Positions 1 through 9,044 of a DNA stretch of 64,000 nucleotides are shown piece by piece. A program made the translations under genes and the position numbers. Each line of letters opens with the position of its first letter. The first letter of the stretch is position 1. Under the pieces are notes generated by a model. It was not told the origin of the DNA and made no database searches. It saw nothing but the letters and a program-made list of their open reading frames with translations. Origin of the DNA: an uncultured Clostridia bacterium (GTDB taxonomy: Bacteria > Bacillota > Clostridia > TANB77 > UBA1234); the NCBI GenBank assembly GCA_934132775.1, contig CAKPAA010000009.1, positions 7,696-71,695 on the forward strand, read 5' to 3'.

Positions 1-1
1 A

Positions 2-994
2 TTTTTAAGAGAGTTCGGAATAAACTATGTTTTACTAGAAACACATGGTATAACTTTTGCAAATCCAAAGCCACTTTATGGAACATTAGCACCAATAATT
101 TCTCCTAATGGATTAGTTGCCTTCGGTAGAGACTTAGAGAGTTCAAAACAAGTGTGGAGTTCAATTTGCGGTTATCCAGGTGATCCAAATTATAGAGAAT
201 TTTATAAAGACATTGGATATGAACTAGATTGGGATTATATAAAACCTTACGTATCAAAGTCTGGTCATAGAGTTGACACAGGAATAAAGTATCACAAAAT
301 AACTGGCAAAACGCCGTATAAAGAATACTACAATGACAGCAATGCCAAAGCTGTTGCTGAACTTCAAGCAGATCACTTTATAAAGTCAAGAATTGAACAA
401 ATTGAAAAAACCGCACCAAAAATGAAAAATCCGCCAATAATAACTTGTCCATACGATGCTGAACTTTACGGTCACTGGTGGTATGAAGGACCTTACTGGT
501 TATATGTATTATTCAAAAAAATATATTATAATCAAGACGTGTTCAAGCTTATAACACCTAGCGAATATTTAGATAAATACCCTGACACTCAACAAGCCGC
601 ACCAGCAATATCAACTTGGGGTGCACACGGATATAGTGAAGTTTGGTTGAACCCTGGCAATGACTATATTTATAGGCACTTAGATAATGCAGCTGGAAGA
701 TTACATTATCTAGCGCAAACGTATAAAGAGCCTTATGACTTGCAAAAAAGAGCATTAAATCAGTGTGCAAGAGAATTATTACTTGCCCAAAGCAGTGATT
801 GGCCATTTATAATAACAGCAAACACAATGGTTGACTATGCTCATAAGCGTATAAGAGACCACATCGGCAGATTCAATGCACTAGCTGATATGATAGATAA
901 AAATGAAATTAACGAAGAATATTTAGCAGATATTGAATATAAAGACTTAATCTTTCCAGATATCGATTATCGCATCTGGGGCTGGGGAGAGTAA
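2..994 (+). CDS. GH57 1,4-alpha-glucan branching enzyme, C-terminal part (5' partial)
   Basis: The reading frame is open from base 2, so the gene begins before the window; the GTG at 152 is internal. GH57 (DUF1957) branching enzymes cut alpha-1,4 glucan and rejoin it as alpha-1,6 branches during glycogen synthesis in the cytoplasm. The stretch PYDAELYGHWWYEG is the family hallmark; its Asp (codon 455-457) matches the general acid/base of GH57 branching enzymes. Downstream, WGAHGYSEVWLNPGN and IYRHLDNA are typical of the C-terminal helical domain. The alpha-glucan phosphorylase at 9045 suggests a glycogen storage function for the area. No in-frame CGG codon was seen. The family call is firm; only the C-terminal half is visible. 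Confidence 0.9.
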   Translation, partial: FLREFGINYVLLETHGITFANPKPLYGTLAPIISPNGLVAFGRDLESSKQVWSSICGYPGDPNYREFYKDIGYELDWDYIKPYVSKSGHRVDTGIKYHKITGKTPYKEYYNDSNAKAVAELQADHFIKSRIEQIEKTAPKMKNPPIITCPYDAELYGHWWYEGPYWLYVLFKKIYYNQDVFKLITPSEYLDKYPDTQQAAPAISTWGAHGYSEVWLNPGNDYIYRHLDNAAGRLHYLAQTYKEPYDLQKRALNQCARELLLAQSSDWPFIITANTMVDYAHKRIRDHIGRFNALADMIDKNEINEEYLADIEYKDLIFPDIDYRIWGWGE

Positions 995-1042
995 GAGAAC
1001 TAAATGGCACTTTTTCAGCTATTGCCAAGCAAAATTTAATTC

Positions 1043-1071
1043 TTGCTAAGTTTTAAAATATACGATATAAT
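1043..1071 (+). promoter_or_regulatory. Sigma-A promoter of the type I toxin mRNA
   Basis: TTGCTA (1043-1048), a 17-bp spacer and a perfect TATAAT (1066-1071). The predicted start is about G1079, which is exactly where the sequence complementary to the 3' side of the locus begins. Confidence 0.75.
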
Positions 1072-1148
1072 GTATATTGATAAAGGAAATATGCAGAGCG
1101 GTTGACCTCCTGCTTTCATTTTATAATGTTCGAGAGGAGGTGATGCAT

Positions 1149-1247
1149 TTGGTACAAAATGATTATATATTTGATGTAATCTTAGTTGTAATACTTAGCA
1201 TCCTCTTGAAGAGACTAATCGGGTACTTTAAGAGCACAAAAAAATAA
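1149..1247 (+). CDS. Small hydrophobic peptide, probable type I toxin (Fst/par-like)
   Basis: This 32-codon ORF starts at TTG 1149. It has an almost perfect anti-16S match AGGAGGTGAT (1135-1144) with 8 bases between GGAGG and TTG. An ATG at 1143 is in frame but only two bases after the GGAGG core, so TTG is preferred. The peptide has a short polar N-terminus (VQND), one hydrophobic helix (IFDVILVVILSILL) and a basic tail (KR...KSTKK), the layout of membrane-active type I toxins such as Fst and TxpA/BsrG. Evidence beyond the peptide is regulatory: the ribosome binding site is sequestered (ACCTCCT 1105-1111 pairs with AGGAGGT 1135-1141), the ends of the mRNA are complementary, and an antisense RNA gene faces it. 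No close named family could be assigned by eye. Confidence 0.65.
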   Translation: MVQNDYIFDVILVVILSILLKRLIGYFKSTKK

Positions 1248-1320
1248 TCGCCCTGTCTTGACCGAATAGGCGATTAAAAACGATTACTTGGTCAACCGCT
1301 TAATGCGGAATTCCTTTATC
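1238..1320 (-). ncRNA. Antisense antitoxin RNA of the type I TA locus
   Basis: Inferred transcript of about 83 nt from the minus-strand promoter at 1328-1356 to a rho-independent terminator. The stem pairs 1246-1252 with 1269-1275 and is followed by a run of seven T on the minus strand (1238-1244). It overlaps the end of the toxin ORF and the 3' part of its mRNA, so it can pair with the toxin mRNA at the tail and, through the shared repeats, at the head. No experimental support. Confidence 0.6.
1246..1275 (-). terminator. Intrinsic terminator of the antisense RNA
   Basis: Stem AATCGCC/GGCGATT (1246-1252 with 1269-1275), then T-rich sequence reading on the minus strand. There is no T-run on the plus strand, so it probably stops only the antisense RNA. 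Confidence 0.7.
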
Positions 1321-1327
1321 TGTATTT

Positions 1328-1356
1328 ATTTTAATATATTTTATGTAAAAAGTCAA
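1328..1356 (-). promoter_or_regulatory. Sigma-A promoter of the antisense RNA
   Basis: On the minus strand: TTGACT (plus 1351-1356), a 17-bp spacer and TAAAAT (plus 1328-1333). The predicted start is the G opposite base 1320, the outer end of the right repeat arm. The -35 box is closer to consensus than that of the toxin promoter. Confidence 0.7.
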
Positions 1357-1381
1357 TTATTATACAATATTTTTATCAAAA

Positions 1382-1411
1382 GACCTGCTATCACACTTTA
1401 AATAGCAGGTC
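1382..1411. terminator. Bidirectional intrinsic terminator
   Basis: Perfect 10-bp stem GACCTGCTAT/ATAGCAGGTC (1382-1391 with 1402-1411). T-rich tracts lie on both sides. It fits as the end of the plus-strand toxin mRNA and of the minus-strand giant gene that stops at 1420. Confidence 0.8.
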
Positions 1412-1419
1412 CTTTTTTA

Positions 1420-4400
1420 TTATTTACTTATCTCTTTAAATAACTTTTGTGCTGTTTTTCTTGTTCTTCCATCTGGTATTTTTGCAATAGCATTTTCAAC
1501 AGTTGTTTGTTGTTGAGGTGTTAATAACCTCATTATTGCATCTAACTCATTTCTTTGTCCTGCTGTCATTGTGTTTATCTTGTTAAATAGCTTTATCGCT
1601 TGATTTGGCAACATATTTGTAACTAATACAATTACTTCGTTTGAAAGTTTGGCTTTTGCTTCTGGATCTTTAAAGTAATCATCTTTTACTGTTGTTCTTG
1701 CTCTGTAATAGTTGTCTAGCATTGCTTTTTCGTATATTGATATTACTTTTAGTTTCATTAGTTCTGCATCGTATTCTTTTGCATTTGCTATCTTTTCATT
1801 GATACATTCTAATTCTTTTTCTGTCTTTCCTCTTTCAACTATATATGTTGCTTGCTCTAAATTTGATGTCGTTTTTCCAACAAAGAAATCTGCAAATATT
1901 ATTGATTTCTTTTGTTGTAAAAAGTCAAAATCTTTATCATGTAGCTCTGATGCTGTAATTGCTTCAAATACTTGCAATATTTTATTACCAGTTCTATCTT
2001 CGCTAATTATATCTGCAAGTTTATTTTGTGCAAGTTCTTTTTCTTTACGCATTATAGTATTTAGCTTCTCTTCTAACTCATTTACCGTTGCACCTTGTGT
2101 GCTTAACGCCTCTCGTAATAATTTTACTATTTGTGTGTTATAGTCATTTAATGTGTTAATAGCTTCTTTTTGCTCATTTGTTAAAATTATGTTTCTCTCT
2201 AATTTTTGTAAGTGCTCATCTGTAAACTTGAATTCTTGTGCCTCCTGTTGCTCTCTTATTTCTTCTTGTTGTTTTTCAAGTTCAATTTTTGCCTCTTCTT
2301 CTTTTTGTGCTTGTTCAACTAATTCTTGATCAACAAACTTAGCAACATCAGGGTTGTAATATGGTTTATCCTTATCTTCTTGCTCAACTTTAGTATCGTT
2401 TGTGTAATATTGAATTATTACGTTTTCTTCAATATTTTCTGAGACAATTATATCATTTGGTGAATTATACGCATATCTCCACATATTATTGTTATCATCG
2501 TATATAACTCTGTTTGCAGGTTTTGGATTATATTTGCTTCCAATTTGCATTTTTGCCTTTATATCACTCTTTAAAGGTTCACCATCCGTCGTTTGTATCT
2601 TAACAGTTGTCATTGCCTTCTTTTCCATATAAACTACATTTATTATATTATTTATACTTCCAACTGTTAATTTAACTGGTGTTACAGAACTATATATCCA
2701 TTTTCTACCGTCGACTCCAACAAGTTCTGCTTCTGGTTTTGGAATAAATTCCTTACCTATCTCCATATGGAATATATCTGGTTCTTTAATTGTGTTTCCA
2801 TCAACATTCTTATATCTAACGGATATTTCTGCTTTCGCCACTTCATAAACCATTGTTATAAAGTTATCTTTTTCATTTTCTTTAACCCTTAATGAGTCTA
2901 CTTTGTCCGTAATTAGTTCCCACTGTATTCCGTCTCTATCCTTAATATATTGAATTGCACTTGGTGCATAAACTGTTCCAACCTGTAATTGTTCAACTTG
3001 ATCATCTTTCAATTTATTTCCATCAACGTCTTTAAACATTATTCCCGCATTGCTGTAAACAGCTTCATACGTTAATGTAAATACATTTATAGGCTCTGTT
3101 GCACCAACTGGTAATTCTTTAATTTTAATACTTTCAGGCTCGCACTTTACAAACTTGAACAACATCGATTCACTATCTGTAATTGTGTTATCTATATTAA
3201 GTTTATATACACTGCCTAACTGTGCCTTCACGGTTTTGTTTGGAATAATTGTCCTACCCTTTAAGTTAACGAATTTTACAAGCACATCAACATTCAACGG
3301 TGTGTAAATTGTTTCAACTATATTCTTGCTATCGTCATCATCAATTTTGATTTCATCTGCACTCTTTTTCTTAAATTCCCAAACTCTATCATCTGCACCA
3401 GTTACAATATTCTCAGGTTCTGTAATATATATGCTACCTATTTGTTCAAGAAGTTTTCTTGGCTGTTGTAGTTTATTACCATATTCATCTTTGTAGACAT
3501 ATGTTACAGTTGCTTTTTGCTCTTCGTAAGCTAGGTTAATAGCATTTTGCTTAGGGTCCTTACTAATCTTTATAGTTGAATTACTATTTGGGTTGTATAC
3601 CCACTTAACATTACCAGAACCAACAATTTTATTTATAATATCAGGTGTATACATACTGCCTATTTGAGCTTCTGTTTCAAGCATAGGTCTTATTTCAGTT
3701 CCAAGCGGATCAATATATCTAATAACAACCTTATTCATTGATTTTTTATATCTAAGTTTAATTACGTTTTTCTCTTCTTTGTCTGAAACAATAATTGGTT
3801 CAACCTTTTTGCCTGTTGTAAAGAATTTATTTTCTACTCTCAATGCATAAATCCATTCTTTACCTTCTTCATCCTCAATATAATCTTCAATTTTAGGCAT
3901 AAACGCTGTACCAACTTGTTCTTTTGTTATGCTAGGTTTTATTATTTCTTCACCTTTATCATCAACAAATTGAACTGGAACATTTACTAAATACTTGTCA
4001 TAATTTATATTTACATTATTTTCACTTGGATTTCTATTTACCTTAAATTTAGGTATTAAGCTTTCATTAACAATCCAGCCAAACTTCTTAGAATCTAGCA
4101 CTATTTTTTCAGGTGTTGGAATATATATGCTTCCTATTTGTGCCTTAACTATTTCTGCTCCCTTAATCATTTCCATAGCATTACCAAAGAAAGATAATTT
4201 CAAGTCTACTAATTCTTTCTTGTAAGTTATATTTATAACATTATTTTCAGCTATTTCAGTAACTTTAATCTTATTTGTGTCAATAGCCTTAAATAGCCAA
4301 GCTTTACCTTCCTTATCTTCGTAAGCATTTTTTATCTCCGCCTCAAATGTTGTTCCAACCTGAATTTGCGAAATTATTGGCTCTGCAATTAAATTTCCAT

Positions 4401-7400
4401 CTTCATCTTTATAATTAACCGTAACATTAGCAAGCAATTTATGATATTCATAAATCACAATATTTCCTTGCTCCTTAACTATTAGTTCACTCTTAGAAAC
4501 AACTTCATAATACCACATAAATCCATTTGCATCAGTGATTTTTTCTTCAATTTCAGGCACAAACTTTTTACCAACTTGCATAATAACTTTCTTTGCAGGG
4601 ATTATTTCTTTTTCTTCTTCATTTACGTACTGTTTAACAATCTCAGCATTTAAAGGTTCGTAATAGTTAGTAATTATATTATCATCTTCAAGCACATATT
4701 TATTTTCAATTTTAGAATTTTTGTATTTCCAACCAAGACCTTTGTTATCATTAAATTTTTGAATAGCATTAAGTGTAATCTCTTTTCCGACTTGAAGTTC
4801 AATTGTTGTATCTTCCTTTATTTGCTCATCATTTAGATTTCTATATTTTGAAATCACTTTGCTTTTAACTTCATCATACGTCAAAACAATAATGTTTTCT
4901 TGCTCATTTTCCTTTGTGACAATAGACATATTTTCATCGCCAATATATTTCCACTTCCACTTATTTTTATCTAATATTGTTTGTCTAATATTAGGCACGA
5001 ATATTCCACCAAGTTTAACTGTAGAAACAACATCTTCAACAAACGTTTTTTGAGTGTTTACATCTACGTGTCTAACAAGTACTTTTGCTTTTATTTCGCC
5101 ATAAATAAGTTTAAATACATTATCGCCATCACGCACTGTACGGTTCTTTGGCTCACTATCTTCAAGCATCCATCTACCACCAGCTGTGTCTGTTATTTTA
5201 TAGAATAAATTATCTTCAAGTTGTGCACCAATTTGAGATTCAATCTCTTGCGGTTCTCTAAGTTTATTTCCATACGCATCAACAAAAGTCAATTTTACTT
5301 TTGCATTTTCTTTATCATAATATATAGAAATAAGATTTTCTTCTTCATATTTTTTAACAACAATACTTGGGATCTTATTTTCATCTAGAATCCATTTTTT
5401 GCCCGTTGAATCAGTTATTTTCCTTATAGGCACATTCTTATATTCAGAACCAACTTGTACCATTTCATACTTAGGTTCAAGAAGTTCTCCCATTTCTGTG
5501 TTATAATACTTTATCGTAACCTTAGACAATAAAGGTTCATATTTTAATGTAACAACATTTTTAGTTTCAGACCTCGAAACAACAACGCCTTCGCCTTTTT
5601 CTTTACATACCCAAGACTTTCCAAAGTTATCTAAAATTTCATTCTTTTTGTCAGCATTATAAACATCACCAACTTGTGCATCTTCAAATATCACATCTTT
5701 AATAGGTCTATCGTTCATATTTAATAGCTTAATCATAACTTTTGATAACCTTGGTTTATAAACTGCAACAAGTATATTTTTGCTTTCGTCTTTATCAACT
5801 ACAATTTCATTCTTTTTAACATTTGATAATATCCACTCTTTAAGACTAAAATCGGTTAATTCTTTATCAAATTCAGTAGAAAATGTTTTACCAATTTGAA
5901 CGAAATCAATCTTATCGTCTGCCAATTTTATGTTAGATTCACTAACAATTCTCGTAATAACTTTTTGCTTTGCCTCTTCATACATCATCGTTATAACATT
6001 AGGTGTATCATTATTAACCATAACGCTTGCAGACGAAGTCTCTATATAATTCCATCCAAGATTATTGCCATCAACAATATATGGTACACTCTCCGCAGTA
6101 TATAATTTTGCAACAGGAGCTTGAACTAATTTATTTGGGGCTAGTTCAATTCCAGTGTTAGTTAGGAACCTAATTGTAACATCAGCCTTCTCTATATCAT
6201 ACACTAGCAAAACTTTATTCTTATCATCAGAATCTTTTACCACAAGCTTAGCAGGTCTAGAAAAAAGTAACTTCCAGTCATCGCCGTTTTTGTCTTTATA
6301 AATTGCTTTGCTTTCTAAATCATAATTTGAACCAACTTGTACTATCTCTTGTCTATCATCGGCAAGTTTCTTGCCGTCTCTGTTAATATAAGAAAATGTT
6401 ACTCTTGCAAATCTTTCATCATATTTTAACTCTATAACATTTTGTTCAGGGTCCTCATTAAGCAAAAATGGTGTTATATCTTTTGAAGATATTACCCACT
6501 CTTTTCCCTCCTTATCATTTATAACAGGTATCATCTCAGGAAGATATGGTGTTCTTGGGAATACGTTCCCAACCTTATTTTCTTTTAATATCTCGCCCTT
6601 TGAATTTAAGTATTTTACAGTAACATATGTTGAACCTGGTAAAACCTGATTGCTTCCTATAACGTAAGCTGATTCATTAACCTCATTAAACAAATTCTTT
6701 TTAGAAGAATTTGCTATTGTAGACTCCAAGCTAGTTCCATTAAACATACTAATTGAACCACTTCCACCTTGAATTTTAGGAATATAAAAATCAACTTCAA
6801 TATTAGGAACAGGAAGTCCATCCGTGCCATAATATTTCATATCTTCATAAATATATCCTAGCAAGTCTGGAATACCAGTTATATCAATAAACGTTTCTCT
6901 CCTAATTATAATTGCAGGAGCACTAACATTAAAATCTGCGACTGTTTGCTTTCTGACAAGCATACCATCTTCATCAGTATATTCAAGCTTGTTTCCTATC
7001 GTTGTCAAATCATCTAAAACGTTTTCAACAAGATTATATTTATATCTTTTTGAAACATTATCAGCTATTGTTATATAAAGCATTTCCTCAAATTCAGTTG
7101 GATCTGTTATAACCTTATATTTATATTTTATAGGTTCTATCAAGTCACTCTTATTAGCCAAATTATCTCTAATAATGCTAATAGACGGAAACATAAGCTC
7201 GAAATTTAATTTTTTCAATGCAGTTTCAAGCTTTTCTTTGCTTATATCAACATTAGAGTCTCTTCTAAATTTTCTACTTAAATCATCTGCAAGCTCACTA
7301 ATTCTAGGATCTTCTCTTCTAAACTCTGAAAACATAGCTTGGCTGTAAACCCTAGGTGCAATAAAAATAGCAATTTCTTCAACGTTTCCACTTCTTAAAA

Positions 7401-8199
7401 ACCAATAATAAGAAATAGTATTAAGCGGAAAATCGGCCTCTGGTGGCATTTTATCTAACTTAACATATGGATCGTTAGTTATCATTCCAGGTTGAACATT
7501 TTTAGAAGACCTTCTTATTCTAGCTTTTTTATTCAATACCTCAATTCTATTGCTTCTTAGATTTATAAATCTCAAAGAATATGAATATAAATTCTCTGCA
7601 TATTTTGTTTCATTATCATACATCTTAATTCTTGGATTAAGCCCATTAACAGCCATATCATCAATAACATAGTCTGAAACTAGCATGGTCAAAATTTCTT
7701 TAATTTTTCTTTCAGGAACTCTGCCATTATCTAGAAAAGCTTCGTAATAATCATTTACAATTTCGTCTCTTTCTCTTTTGAAAGTCTGCTCATACTTTAT
7801 ACCATTATACATAGTTTGAATCTTAGGATTTGGCTTATAAATCATAATCTTCATTTTAAAGTCACCTGTCATAGCAATGAGCGCACATCTCTTTGACAAA
7901 GTATAGTCGGCCGTTACAAATTTTGTTCCAATAGATGTATCAGCCGTCGAAGTTGTAATATCTCCCTCTAAAACTTCAACTTGCAAAACATCATATTTAA
8001 TATTCAAAAATAATTCAATTATCTCAACTGTTGGCTCGTCAAATTCATCAATATCAACAACATTTTCATACTCAGACTCATCTGTTATCCTTTTTTCAAT
8101 AAGTCCTAAATCAAATTTTCTCAAAATAGTGCTAGAAATATTGTCATTATAGCCCAACATGCTAAGCTTGTCTTCAAGTACACTTAGAACTGTTTTCAT
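1420..8199 (-). CDS. Giant MucBP-like repeat protein without a signal peptide (2259 aa)
   Basis: The start chosen is ATG 8199, preceded by AGGGGTG with 5 bases between; a longer frame to 8271 lacks a ribosome site. Residues 1 to about 520 are an unrecognised, mostly charged domain. About 19 diverged repeats of roughly 73 residues follow (about 525-1915). Each has a Q(V/I)G motif, a D..G..W core and a closing (I/V)..(K/T)YE strand, resembling MucBP-type beta repeats. Residues from about 1930 onward are Glu/Gln-rich coiled coil and helical, ending KLFKEISK. I see no signal peptide, membrane segment or LPXTG signal, which is odd for MucBP repeats; it may be cytoplasmic or use another export route. 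It has its own promoter (8299-8326) and terminator. No in-frame CGG was seen in its 2259 codons. Function unknown. Confidence 0.75.
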   Translation of the reverse strand: MKTVLSVLEDKLSMLGYNDNISSTILRKFDLGLIEKRITDESEYENVVDIDEFDEPTVEIIELFLNIKYDVLQVEVLEGDITTSTADTSIGTKFVTADYTLSKRCALIAMTGDFKMKIMIYKPNPKIQTMYNGIKYEQTFKRERDEIVNDYYEAFLDNGRVPERKIKEILTMLVSDYVIDDMAVNGLNPRIKMYDNETKYAENLYSYSLRFINLRSNRIEVLNKKARIRRSSKNVQPGMITNDPYVKLDKMPPEADFPLNTISYYWFLRSGNVEEIAIFIAPRVYSQAMFSEFRREDPRISELADDLSRKFRRDSNVDISKEKLETALKKLNFELMFPSISIIRDNLANKSDLIEPIKYKYKVITDPTEFEEMLYITIADNVSKRYKYNLVENVLDDLTTIGNKLEYTDEDGMLVRKQTVADFNVSAPAIIIRRETFIDITGIPDLLGYIYEDMKYYGTDGLPVPNIEVDFYIPKIQGGSGSISMFNGTSLESTIANSSKKNLFNEVNESAYVIGSNQVLPGSTYVTVKYLNSKGEILKENKVGNVFPRTPYLPEMIPVINDKEGKEWVISSKDITPFLLNEDPEQNVIELKYDERFARVTFSYINRDGKKLADDRQEIVQVGSNYDLESKAIYKDKNGDDWKLLFSRPAKLVVKDSDDKNKVLLVYDIEKADVTIRFLTNTGIELAPNKLVQAPVAKLYTAESVPYIVDGNNLGWNYIETSSASVMVNNDTPNVITMMYEEAKQKVITRIVSESNIKLADDKIDFVQIGKTFSTEFDKELTDFSLKEWILSNVKKNEIVVDKDESKNILVAVYKPRLSKVMIKLLNMNDRPIKDVIFEDAQVGDVYNADKKNEILDNFGKSWVCKEKGEGVVVSRSETKNVVTLKYEPLLSKVTIKYYNTEMGELLEPKYEMVQVGSEYKNVPIRKITDSTGKKWILDENKIPSIVVKKYEEENLISIYYDKENAKVKLTFVDAYGNKLREPQEIESQIGAQLEDNLFYKITDTAGGRWMLEDSEPKNRTVRDGDNVFKLIYGEIKAKVLVRHVDVNTQKTFVEDVVSTVKLGGIFVPNIRQTILDKNKWKWKYIGDENMSIVTKENEQENIIVLTYDEVKSKVISKYRNLNDEQIKEDTTIELQVGKEITLNAIQKFNDNKGLGWKYKNSKIENKYVLEDDNIITNYYEPLNAEIVKQYVNEEEKEIIPAKKVIMQVGKKFVPEIEEKITDANGFMWYYEVVSKSELIVKEQGNIVIYEYHKLLANVTVNYKDEDGNLIAEPIISQIQVGTTFEAEIKNAYEDKEGKAWLFKAIDTNKIKVTEIAENNVINITYKKELVDLKLSFFGNAMEMIKGAEIVKAQIGSIYIPTPEKIVLDSKKFGWIVNESLIPKFKVNRNPSENNVNINYDKYLVNVPVQFVDDKGEEIIKPSITKEQVGTAFMPKIEDYIEDEEGKEWIYALRVENKFFTTGKKVEPIIVSDKEEKNVIKLRYKKSMNKVVIRYIDPLGTEIRPMLETEAQIGSMYTPDIINKIVGSGNVKWVYNPNSNSTIKISKDPKQNAINLAYEEQKATVTYVYKDEYGNKLQQPRKLLEQIGSIYITEPENIVTGADDRVWEFKKKSADEIKIDDDDSKNIVETIYTPLNVDVLVKFVNLKGRTIIPNKTVKAQLGSVYKLNIDNTITDSESMLFKFVKCEPESIKIKELPVGATEPINVFTLTYEAVYSNAGIMFKDVDGNKLKDDQVEQLQVGTVYAPSAIQYIKDRDGIQWELITDKVDSLRVKENEKDNFITMVYEVAKAEISVRYKNVDGNTIKEPDIFHMEIGKEFIPKPEAELVGVDGRKWIYSSVTPVKLTVGSINNIINVVYMEKKAMTTVKIQTTDGEPLKSDIKAKMQIGSKYNPKPANRVIYDDNNNMWRYAYNSPNDIIVSENIEENVIIQYYTNDTKVEQEDKDKPYYNPDVAKFVDQELVEQAQKEEEAKIELEKQQEEIREQQEAQEFKFTDEHLQKLERNIILTNEQKEAINTLNDYNTQIVKLLREALSTQGATVNELEEKLNTIMRKEKELAQNKLADIISEDRTGNKILQVFEAITASELHDKDFDFLQQKKSIIFADFFVGKTTSNLEQATYIVERGKTEKELECINEKIANAKEYDAELMKLKVISIYEKAMLDNYYRARTTVKDDYFKDPEAKAKLSNEVIVLVTNMLPNQAIKLFNKINTMTAGQRNELDAIMRLLTPQQQTTVENAIAKIPDGRTRKTAQKLFKEISK

Positions 8200-8298
8200 T
8201 TGTTCACCCCTAATAAGAAAACAGAAAATTTCAATTTCTGATTTCCGATTTTTGTGAGCTAAAAATCTCACCCTAAATTATTTTTTACATCTATATCA

Positions 8299-8326
8299 AT
8301 TATACATTAACGAATATTTTTTTCAA
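8299..8326 (-). promoter_or_regulatory. Promoter of the giant MucBP-like gene
   Basis: Minus-strand TTGAAA (plus 8321-8326), 16-bp spacer and TATAAT (plus 8299-8304). The leader of about 95 nt contains two small hairpins: GTGAG/CTCAC near 8250-8272 and CAGAAA/TTTTCTG near 8220-8240. The remaining bases up to 8439 show nothing further. Confidence 0.6.
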
Positions 8327-8439
8327 TAGTTTTACATTCAAACTCTACCATTTATTTTCATTTTGAATAATATATAATGTGTATATTTTTTCAAATTTAT
8401 ACAAACACTATGTTAAGTCAAAATTAGGAGCGTGCTAGG

Positions 8440-8979
8440 TTGAATCCAAAATTTATAATTATTAAAATACATTCAAAATCTTTTTATAAAATGTTAGTTA
8501 GGGAACTAATCAATTATAAAAGAATAAATTTTTATCATAAAAAAATCAATGGCGTATACACCATTATAATAAAATGTCAAGCTTATTACGAAAACATTGC
8601 TGGCAAAAAGTTAGAGCAAAGTATTTATTTAAGCTATATTTATCTATATACCAGCATTTCTCTAATCATTTCAGAACTTATAATTAGATTTTTTGAAAAT
8701 AAAATTGCTTATCAGATATTAGCCTCAAAATATAACTTCTTGCCACCATATGACATAGAAAAAATGTCAAACATAATTAGTGTAGTTTTAGATTCAAATT
8801 TTCCGTCTATTGAATCTAAAAAATTATATCTATATCGCAAAGATTTAATTTTAAACAAACTACTTTTAAATTTCAGAAAAAAGAACTATATATATGCTGA
8901 TTATTTCGTGTATTTTAAGCTCGAAGATTATCACGAACATCTTGAAACTATCATTGAAAAAACATATTCTCGTTATTGA
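8440..8979 (+). CDS. YtxC-like sporulation protein, short form
   Basis: The start is TTG 8440 with AGGAG nine bases upstream. The 179-residue protein is Lys/Tyr/Ile-rich. Its second half, with a hydrophobic SLIISELIIRFF helix, a RKDLILNKLLLNF helix and YADYFVYFKLEDYHEHL, looks like the YtxC family (putative sporulation protein), whose members are usually near 280-300 residues. The C-terminal part of the family is missing here and I found no continuation in another frame before glgP, so it is either a naturally short form or a truncated gene. The stop is 65 bases before the phosphorylase start, so the two may be cotranscribed. The family call is tentative. Confidence 0.45.
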   Translation: MNPKFIIIKIHSKSFYKMLVRELINYKRINFYHKKINGVYTIIIKCQAYYENIAGKKLEQSIYLSYIYLYTSISLIISELIIRFFENKIAYQILASKYNFLPPYDIEKMSNIISVVLDSNFPSIESKKLYLYRKDLILNKLLLNFRKKNYIYADYFVYFKLEDYHEHLETIIEKTYSRY

Positions 8980-9044
8980 CATTAAGTTTCAAGTATTAGA
9001 TAATAATGGTATGTATGAACTTATGATAAAAGGAGGAATTTTGA

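Larger units (their letters stand above)
1079..1320. repeat. Paired terminal repeats of the type I TA locus
   Basis: The left arm 1079-1107 and the right arm 1290-1320 are inverted copies. The outer ten bases (GATAAAGGAA) and inner ten bases (GCGGTTGACC) are identical when the right arm is reverse-complemented; the middle differs. The toxin mRNA and the antisense RNA therefore start with the same sequence, and the toxin mRNA can close on itself 5' to 3'. This resembles the shared repeats of par/Fst loci and the end-to-end pairing that keeps type I toxin mRNAs untranslated. Confidence 0.65.

Noticed and set aside
1712..2143. Plus-strand ORFs opposite the giant genes (for example here, 17700-18089 and 21597-21959)
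   Set aside because: They mirror the codon pattern of the real minus-strand genes, lack ribosome sites and match no family.
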